Source: an uncultured bacterium (GTDB lineage: Bacteria > Verrucomicrobiota > Lentisphaeria > Victivallales > UBA1829). From it: 6,794 nucleotides of DNA. Below are positions 1 through 4,787 of the stretch, piece by piece. The first letter of the stretch is position 1. Each line of letters opens with the position of its first letter. The notes beneath the pieces are model-generated. The model was not told where the DNA came from. It saw nothing but the letters and a program-made list of their open reading frames with translations, and searched no databases. The stretch covers positions 1 through 6,794 of the forward strand of contig URNX01000086.1 of the NCBI GenBank assembly GCA_900549415.1. Direction: 5' to 3'. A program made the translations under genes and the position numbers.

Positions 1-1283
1 CCGTTAAAATTTACGATGACTTCACCGTCAATCCCCTTTCTGATGGTTGCGTTTTCAAAGACGATCCGTGTCACTTTTGCCACGGATGTATTCTGGTCGG
101 CAACAAGCATGTCGGCATAGACCGTTGCATCATCGCCGAGATATTTGACCCACTGCGCATTGGCAAAATCGTTCCATGAGGGATCGGCGATCGGTGTCCG
201 TGAGATGATCTCCGCACGATACCTGAGTGAATTTGCCGGAGTCAGGGAAAATCCCTGACCATCGTTCTGTGCCGCATAAGCCACATAAAGGTAAGATTCA
301 GTGCCGGGGACGCCCTGAACTCCCTGTGGAATGGAGAAGTTGAACACGGCATTGTGTTCATCGCCGGAATTGGTGACGGATGCCTGCGCCTCCGGCGTTC
401 CGGTGGAGACACTTCCAATCTTCACGCTTGCGGCTTCGCCTTTGATTCCCTGCGGGATGACAAAGTCGAACACGGCGTCGTGTTCATCGCCGGAATTGGT
501 GACGGCTGCGGGATCCGTTTCCGCACCGGTTGTGACGGTTCCGACCCGGATCGTGGAACGGAGTCCGCGCGGACCGATGATCAGCGGAAGCGGATCGCTC
601 CATTCCAGACCGACCGCCTCATTTCGGAAGCGGTAAAGTCTTGCAGTCTGAGGAAGTTCCATTGTTTCTTCCGTTGTGTTTTTCTCGCCGGTTTTCCCGT
701 CTTTGATGGTCACTGTCGGGTTCAACGGGAAGGAATACCATTCCAACCCGTCATCGGAGAGCTGGACTTCGAGTTTTGCGGCGAAAAGCGCCCGGACCTG
801 AGCAGCGGAATAGTTTCCGTCCGAGACCGGAACCGGTGTGCCTGTCCCCGCATCGCCCCGACGGTTGCGGATGCTGATGTTGAACTGGATCAGAAAACCC
901 GGAGCGGTCTCGCCAGCTTCAAATCCGGCAAGTTCACAGCCGAAGTTCCTGCTTTCCACAGCACCCAGAGCGGAAATCAATTCCTCCGTGTTGGTTTCCG
1001 TCAGAGGAATATGGACTTCGTTTCCGGAAACGGTGATGCCGTCTGTGACCCGGACTTGCGGAGGAGTCGCGGTGTTCCAGTCGTCCGCGATCACGAAATC
1101 CCAGGAGGCGTAATCGGCAAGATCTCCACTGAGCGGCTCGCCTTCCGCGTCCAGGAGTTTGAGGATCAGCTCCGCGCGCATTCCGCGCGTCAGCGCGGGC
1201 AGTGAGCTGATCGTCTGATTGTAGGAATCCACGAGACGGGCATTGACGCTGTCCGCCCGCAGATACATGGTGATGATCTGCAT
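1..1283 (-). CDS. Phage tail fibre / receptor-binding protein, N-terminal 427 residues (3' end beyond the window)
   Basis: The frame is open from the ATG at 1283 to the left edge with no stop, so at least 427 residues are present and the C-terminus is missing. Residues 1-235 start MQIITMYLRADS and look like beta-rich structural domains; I recognise no named family there. Residues 237-324 hold two copies of a repeat with the core VTNSGDEHxAVFxFxIPQG, flanked by GPRG and GVQGVPG. This type is known in phage fibres and collagen-like tail proteins. Next comes YLYVAYAAQNDGQGFSLTP, also a fibre-like motif, and then a region with no recognised domain. No signal peptide or membrane segment is seen, as expected for a virion protein. 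The start is chosen because a GAAAGG ribosome site lies 6 bases upstream and the gene begins 12 bases after the previous stop. Last position in the tail module fits a host-contact role. Coding status is firm; fibre identity is likely; the ligand is unknown. Confidence 0.85.
   Translation of the reverse strand, partial: MQIITMYLRADSVNARLVDSYNQTISSLPALTRGMRAELILKLLDAEGEPLSGDLADYASWDFVIADDWNTATPPQVRVTDGITVSGNEVHIPLTETNTEELISALGAVESRNFGCELAGFEAGETAPGFLIQFNISIRNRRGDAGTGTPVPVSDGNYSAAQVRALFAAKLEVQLSDDGLEWYSFPLNPTVTIKDGKTGEKNTTEETMELPQTARLYRFRNEAVGLEWSDPLPLIIGPRGLRSTIRVGTVTTGAETDPAAVTNSGDEHDAVFDFVIPQGIKGEAASVKIGSVSTGTPEAQASVTNSGDEHNAVFNFSIPQGVQGVPGTESYLYVAYAAQNDGQGFSLTPANSLRYRAEIISRTPIADPSWNDFANAQWVKYLGDDATVYADMLVADQNTSVAKVTRIVFENATIRKGIDGEVIVNFN
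312..575 (-). repeat. Two tandem 42-residue fibre repeats
   Basis: Residues 237-324 of the fibre protein contain two units with a 126-base period. Each follows the scheme [I/K]xVGxVxTG, then VTNSGDEHxAVFxF, then IPQGxxG; the IPQG motifs start at residues 276 and 318. At the DNA level the two stretches near 342-380 and 468-506 differ at only three of 39 positions. The sequence between them is less alike. Such units are common in phage fibres as stalk or spacer elements, probably trimeric; that role is inferred here. Confidence 0.85.
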
Positions 1284-1289
1284 AAAAAA

Positions 1290-1295
1290 CCTTTC
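1290..1295 (-). promoter_or_regulatory. Ribosome binding site of the fibre gene
   Basis: GAAAGG followed by a six-T spacer precedes the ATG at 1283. It decides the start: a competing ATG at 1299 lies upstream of this site and opens a different frame of only 121 codons. The layout, a purine-rich site plus a T run, matches that of the 277-aa gene at 4772. Confidence 0.65.
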
Positions 1296-2348
1296 TCATT
1301 GAAATCTGAATCCGTTTTCAACGGCGAAGTCCAGCACGCAGTAAACGACGCCTTCATAACCGGTTTTACTGCTTCGCCCAAGTATTCTGGAATAACCGGC
1401 GATGTTCCCGTCGAAATCATAATCGGTTCTGTAATCGCTGACGGGAACGCTGGAATTCCTGGGAATGTCATCCACATTTCCGCCGATGGAAATGTCCAGA
1501 TCCGTGCCCTGCGACCAGTGTGTCCGGATGGTATGGATTCCCGGGGAAAGTCCGCTGTTTCCCAAATCAAGGGTGCTCTTCTGCAGCTCCGAGGAGTAGG
1601 AAACCGGTCTGACCGGTGCGAAGACCTTGTAACGGAAAATCAGATCGCATTCCGCCGTTGGATGAGGTCGTTGCTCCGTCTTGATGACAATGCTCCGGGA
1701 CTGCGCATAACCGCAGTAACCATTGGTTCCGTCTGAATTTTTCTTGTAATCGGTATTTCCCGACCAGGAATAGAACTCCTGCGGAAAACTGGAAAATGTT
1801 CCCGTGTTCGGCTCTCCCTCAAGCGCTTCTTTCAATGCACTGGAAATGGATTCTGAAAACGGAGGATCATGTTCCGTTCCCGAACGCGAGAAATACTGTC
1901 CGGAAACTTTTGTGAAATTTACAGCAGTCAGTTTGTTGATTGCGTTTTTTACCGCTTTCAGCCATGCCGACCATGCAGGCGCATTGAAACTTCCTTTCCC
2001 CGGAAGCTCGCAGATCCGGCAATCTTCCGATTCAATCAGATTCCCGTAACTCCACATCTTGGGGAAATCAGAAAGATCCTCTCTGTAGTCTTCGAACTCC
2101 ATATTTACAAAATATGGAGCAAGCATGTAAACTGCATTCCGGATCGCATTGACTGACGTCATGCTCCACGGACGAAAGCGCATGATGTTGAACAGTGCGC
2201 TGTCCAGCGGCCGTTCCGCCAGAATCGCCCTTTCTGCAAGCGCCTCCCGGATTGCCGCAAAACAGTTCATGTTTCCCGGGTCGGGAGATTCCCAGTCCAT
2301 CCCCTTGTCATCCCAGGAAACCGGAGGAGTATACTGAATCATCTCCAT
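1296..2348 (-). CDS. Putative tail-tip/baseplate protein of unknown function, 350 aa
   Basis: I do not recognise a named family. The N-terminal 45 residues include the sequence PGNMNCFAAIREALAERAI, which looks like an amphipathic helix. A second helical stretch lies near residues 123-142. From about residue 215 to the end the protein looks beta-rich, with alternating hydrophobic residues and many Asp, Ser and Gly turns (for example 281-341). Four cysteines (29, 110, 113, 212) are scattered; C110 and C113 form a single CxxC that has no partner, so a metal site is not supported. No signal peptide or membrane segment is seen. The start at 2348 is chosen over the in-frame ATG at 2342 because GGGAGAGG lies 7 bases upstream; the gene then overlaps the preceding stop by 10 bases. 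It sits just before the fibre gene, so a role as adaptor or tip component is a guess from position. The gene is solid; the function is open. Confidence 0.8.
   Translation of the reverse strand: MEMIQYTPPVSWDDKGMDWESPDPGNMNCFAAIREALAERAILAERPLDSALFNIMRFRPWSMTSVNAIRNAVYMLAPYFVNMEFEDYREDLSDFPKMWSYGNLIESEDCRICELPGKGSFNAPAWSAWLKAVKNAINKLTAVNFTKVSGQYFSRSGTEHDPPFSESISSALKEALEGEPNTGTFSSFPQEFYSWSGNTDYKKNSDGTNGYCGYAQSRSIVIKTEQRPHPTAECDLIFRYKVFAPVRPVSYSSELQKSTLDLGNSGLSPGIHTIRTHWSQGTDLDISIGGNVDDIPRNSSVPVSDYRTDYDFDGNIAGYSRILGRSSKTGYEGVVYCVLDFAVENGFRFQ
2097..2119. repeat. 10-bp inverted repeat with a 3-base loop inside the 350-aa gene
   Basis: CTCCATATTT, then ACA, then AAATATGGAG form a perfect 10-bp hairpin. 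It lies in codons for YFVNME (about residues 79-84). The stem is AT-rich in its inner half and there is no T tract after it, so it is not a terminator. It may be chance. Confidence 0.5.
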
Positions 2349-3190
2349 ATCGCGACCTCTCCCAGATAAGCAGGCGCTGTCTCATCTCCCTGAACATAGT
2401 CGTAAAACAAAAGCGTCCGGCTGCTTCCTGTAATTTTGGAATCTTCCACTTTGCAGAATTGAAATGTCACAGGCTTTTCCTTCTTCGGTTCTTCACCTTC
2501 CCACCAGCCGGATGGGCTGTTCAAATCTCCCAGAAGCCATTTCCCGTTTTCACGGCGGATGCCTCCATAGGAGAAATACCCGTTTTTCTTTTCCAATGAC
2601 CGGACGTAATAATTGGATTGGTTGTCCCGCCAGCAGGGAAGACCGAAATATTTGTCTCCGGAAACTCCTCCTCTGGGTTCATATTTTCCAAACTGCATCC
2701 GATTCACACTCTGCCAGTGCGGAAAATCGAAATAGAGCATTTTGTTCGCTCCGCCCCCGTTGCGGTTCGTTCCGCGAGGCTGAAGATAAGTGTAAGCTCC
2801 ATCTTTGACAGATGGCGGATAACCTGCGTAAAAAGCATCGCCCTCATACTGTTTCGTTTCAGAGTTGTAGTTTTCCCGCGGTTCATATCCGGGAAAACGA
2901 TTGTACAGAATCCAGCCGTAATTCCTGGAATAATAATAACAGCTGGAACCGTATTGCCAGTAGATGAAGCCGTTGACATCATTGAAAACCGGAGAATAGA
3001 CAATATTGTCGATTTTCAGACGATAGGTCCAGAGGTTCTGCGTAATGACGTAATAGTTGAGGTTGCCGCTGTTCGTGTTGAACGCAAGCAGTCCTGAGTC
3101 CGCCCCGAGTCCGCGCCAGAACCCCTTCTGCGGGTTCCAGTTCGGAATCGGAGGACTCTGCATCAGAGTCGGAATATATTGAAAACTCAT
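2339..3190 (-). CDS. Tyr/Trp-rich putative tail-tip protein, 283 aa, family not recognised
   Basis: The product has about 29 Tyr and 11 Trp in 283 residues, plus many Asn, Gly and Ser, and few long hydrophobic runs. This composition is typical of beta-rich, surface-exposed or sugar-contacting proteins, but I cannot name a domain. Two stretches share a loose pattern of Tyr clusters followed by a Gly-Trp or Gly-Lys-Trp turn: about residues 74-98 (YWQY, CYYYS, YGWILYN) and about 181-222 (YFGLPCW, NYYV, GYFSYGG, GKWLLGD). A short charged segment, GEEPKKEKP, at 232-240 separates the C-terminal beta-like part. No signal peptide or membrane helix is seen. The ATG at 3190 overlaps the previous stop by four bases (ATGA), and GGAGG lies 9 bases upstream. 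Position between tail-tip candidates and the fibre suggests a virion component. That it is a gene is clear; the role is inferred from context alone. Confidence 0.8.
   Translation of the reverse strand: MSFQYIPTLMQSPPIPNWNPQKGFWRGLGADSGLLAFNTNSGNLNYYVITQNLWTYRLKIDNIVYSPVFNDVNGFIYWQYGSSCYYYSRNYGWILYNRFPGYEPRENYNSETKQYEGDAFYAGYPPSVKDGAYTYLQPRGTNRNGGGANKMLYFDFPHWQSVNRMQFGKYEPRGGVSGDKYFGLPCWRDNQSNYYVRSLEKKNGYFSYGGIRRENGKWLLGDLNSPSGWWEGEEPKKEKPVTFQFCKVEDSKITGSSRTLLFYDYVQGDETAPAYLGEVAIWR
2356..2363 (-). promoter_or_regulatory. Ribosome binding site choosing the start of the 350-aa gene
   Basis: GGGAGAGG inside the last codons of the 283-aa gene lies 7 bases before the ATG at 2348 and 13 bases before the alternative ATG at 2342. 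The spacing favours 2348. The second ATG would give a 4-base ATGA overlap like the two other junctions, so it remains a possible alternative. Confidence 0.6.
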
Positions 3191-3942
3191 GTTTCATTTC
3201 CTCCAGTCGTCTGAATTGCAATCCGGTGTCCGATGATCCAGCTACCTGCTGGAATCGCGGAGTTCAAAGCAAGTTCCGCGACATAGAGAACGCCCGTTCC
3301 CGTGCGCCCGGACTCCCAGCCGTCCGCATACACATCGACCGCATATCCGGCTCCGGCGCTTCCGCCCGTCACTCTGCATAAATGAACCCTGTCGTCTCCG
3401 CCTCCGCCCGATCCGGCTCCGCCAAGCTGAAGCATGCACCACTGACTTCCCGAATTCCCTGCTTTCCAGAGAATCCTGGCAACGCCGTCTGCCGCCGACT
3501 GCATCGCTCCCGCAGAATTCCCGACTGTCGGCTCGGCGAACTTATGTTCCGGATCAAGAATGTTCACCTTTGCCGGAACAATTCCCAGCAGAAGCGCCCT
3601 GCCGATTTTCCCCGCATCGACAGGTTCCAAAAGGACCGCATACGGATATTCTTCATACGCGCTTGTTACTTTCCTGCCGAGAAACGCCGGACATCTTCCG
3701 GTAAATTCCGGTTCGTTCGCCTCCGGCCGGATCAGAACGTCCGCGACCGCCATCGCTGAAAAACGGGGGAACAATGTGCTTTCCCCGTTTTTCAGCAGGA
3801 CTACACCGCTGTAATTGCCGTTCTTAAGCGGACTGCCGCCCTGGTCGGACTGGAGATTTTTCACATACTCCGCCGCATCAATAAACGAGTTCCAGGTGGA
3901 AGCTTTTATCTGAATCGGATCGCCAGTTTTCACTTTGTTCAT
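3187..3942 (-). CDS. Two-domain phage structural protein, 251 aa, function unknown
   Basis: Residues 6-29 (TGDPIQIKASTWNSFIDAAE onward) form a conserved-looking N-terminal segment. A beta-rich domain follows to about residue 173, including YAVLLEPVDAGKIGRALLLG at 101-120. A glycine-rich hinge, GGAGSGGGGDDR, at 174-185 leads to a small C-terminal domain ending near residue 247 (GYAVDVYADGWE, LYVAELAL, GSWIIGHR). From memory, proteins with the GDP-start and the GKIGRA motif occur beside tail genes in phages of planctomycete/verrucomicrobial-type hosts; no function is known to me. The start overlaps the previous stop by four bases (ATGA); the upstream site is weak (GGGG, 8 bases away), so its translation may rely on ribosomes finishing the 277-aa gene. 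The gene carries an unusual 14-bp inverted repeat at codons 49-63. A tail-tip or decoration role is inferred from position. Confidence 0.82.
   Translation of the reverse strand: MNKVKTGDPIQIKASTWNSFIDAAEYVKNLQSDQGGSPLKNGNYSGVVLLKNGESTLFPRFSAMAVADVLIRPEANEPEFTGRCPAFLGRKVTSAYEEYPYAVLLEPVDAGKIGRALLLGIVPAKVNILDPEHKFAEPTVGNSAGAMQSAADGVARILWKAGNSGSQWCMLQLGGAGSGGGGDDRVHLCRVTGGSAGAGYAVDVYADGWESGRTGTGVLYVAELALNSAIPAGSWIIGHRIAIQTTGGNET
3200..3204 (-). promoter_or_regulatory. Ribosome binding site of the 283-aa gene, inside the preceding gene
   Basis: GGAGG, part of GGAGGAAA, sits in the final Thr-Gly-Gly-Asn codons of the 251-aa gene, 9 bases before the ATG at 3190. Together with the ATGA overlap it supports reinitiation or coupled translation. 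Confidence 0.6.
3755..3796. repeat. Perfect 14-bp inverted repeat inside the 251-aa gene
   Basis: GCTGAAAAACGGGG at 3755-3768 and its exact complement CCCCGTTTTTCAGC at 3783-3796 flank a 14-base loop. On the transcribed strand this gives an A-tract, a CGGGG/CCCCG stem and a T-tract, so it resembles a bidirectional intrinsic terminator embedded in coding sequence (codons for LLKNG and FPRFSA). The GC stem is short and the loop large, so actual termination is doubtful. An mRNA hairpin that slows translation or protects RNA ends is another possibility. Confidence 0.75.
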
Positions 3943-4772
3943 GATCTGATCCCCAATCCGCCGAAATCTGCGGTCTGATAGACACGCTCCACATAAGCCG
4001 CTTCCGGTTTTTTAATGAGACTTTTCCGATCTTCCGAAACATCATCGGCATAACGCACCCAGAGGTAGTCCCAGCCCAGCTTCTCCTTGACGGTCAGATC
4101 ACCGACTTTCAGATCTGTCTGATTCGGAGATACCGCGAAACGGAAGGTGATCTCCCAGTCGTCACCGGAATGATTTCCCTGCCGTGTTCCGCTTGCACCG
4201 AGAAAAAGGACCTCGCCGGGAGCATAGCCTTTGAATTTGCCGATGTTCACGGTTCCCGTCAGTTCCGCAAGACGCTTCCTGTAAGCGGTTGTGACTCTCG
4301 ACGCACGGAAGTAGTGAGTTTCCGAAAAATTCATCACAGGCATCGTGATGTCGATTCCGTTCACATTCCCGTCCGCATCCACTCCAATGGCTCCGCCGTA
4401 ATCCGGGGCGTCCGCCGGAGTTCTGGACATCGTCGCAATGCTCTGATTGACATGTTTGCTCCCCCCTCCGGTATCGAACGCAAAGCTCGGTTCCGGTTCG
4501 CTCACGCCTTCAATTCCGTCAAACACGTCGAGTTCATAGGTGACTAGAACCTTGAAAGTATCCTGATTGATCCGTTCAGAGATTTCCAAAGTCTGCCGTT
4601 TCAAATTTCCCAGTTTCTCCACCGAAGCCTCCCGAACCGCATTCAGCGCTTCCAGCTCCTCCTCCGCTCCAAACACCAGATACGGAACTTCCGCGCCGGA
4701 CAGCTTGCCGTAGCGGTCCATGGATTCATTCAGATCGTAAAAACATTTTTCCACCCGGATTTCGTTTGCCAT
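3939..4772 (-). CDS. Conserved phage tail structural protein, 277 aa (tail-tip / distal-tail position)
   Basis: I recognise this as a recurrent phage or prophage structural family from its motifs, though the exact function is not established to my knowledge. Visible blocks are: VPYLVFGAEEELEALNAV at 29-46; a short helical and beta region to 86; FDTGGGSKHVNQS at 99-111; GAIGVDADGNVNGIDITMPV at 127-146; NFSETHYF at 148-155; GEVLFLGASG at 186-195; DWEITFRF at 205-212; GWDYLWVRY at 233-241; and ERVY at 262-265. The protein appears mostly beta. There is no signal peptide or membrane segment. The ATG at 4772 follows GGAAAGGAG with a five-T spacer, 15 bases after the tape measure stop. This is the slot where siphoviruses often encode the distal tail protein, so a connector between tail tube and tip is a reasonable inference. 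A minor tail-tube protein is the main alternative. Confidence 0.85.
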   Translation of the reverse strand: MANEIRVEKCFYDLNESMDRYGKLSGAEVPYLVFGAEEELEALNAVREASVEKLGNLKRQTLEISERINQDTFKVLVTYELDVFDGIEGVSEPEPSFAFDTGGGSKHVNQSIATMSRTPADAPDYGGAIGVDADGNVNGIDITMPVMNFSETHYFRASRVTTAYRKRLAELTGTVNIGKFKGYAPGEVLFLGASGTRQGNHSGDDWEITFRFAVSPNQTDLKVGDLTVKEKLGWDYLWVRYADDVSEDRKSLIKKPEAAYVERVYQTADFGGLGIRS

Positions 4773-4777
4773 AAAAA

Positions 4778-4786
4778 CTCCTTTCC
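4778..4786 (-). promoter_or_regulatory. Strong ribosome binding site of the 277-aa gene
   Basis: GGAAAGGAG lies in the 15-base gap after the tape measure stop, 5 bases before the ATG at 4772. It is the best Shine-Dalgarno match in the window. This gene would then feed the coupled downstream genes. Confidence 0.7.
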
Positions 4787-4787
4787 A

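Noticed and set aside
1160..1200. A GCGCG-rich stretch that could be an operator or hairpin
   Set aside because: It is coding sequence for Leu-Thr-Arg-Gly-Met-Arg-Ala-Glu in the fibre gene, with only short, imperfect pairing.
354..1205. A 283-codon plus-strand open frame opposite the fibre gene
   Set aside because: It is also in codon register with the minus-strand gene and is explained by the same lack of TTA, CTA and TCA codons. It has no recognisable motif or plausible context.
934..1299. A 121-codon minus-strand frame starting at the ATG at 1299
   Set aside because: It overlaps the fibre gene in another frame. The good ribosome site lies downstream of its start and correctly serves the ATG at 1283, whose frame stays open for 427 codons and carries clear fibre repeats.
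2339..3190. The Tyr/Asn-rich protein as a target of a diversity-generating retroelement
   Set aside because: No template repeat or reverse transcriptase is in the window, and the C-terminus lacks the C-type-lectin variable-region pattern. Aromatic richness alone does not support it.
3755..3796. The inverted repeat as a genuine transcription terminator
   Set aside because: The pure GC stem is only 5 bp with a 14-base loop, and it lies inside a gene with four more tail genes downstream. It is kept as an inverted repeat with terminator-like features only.
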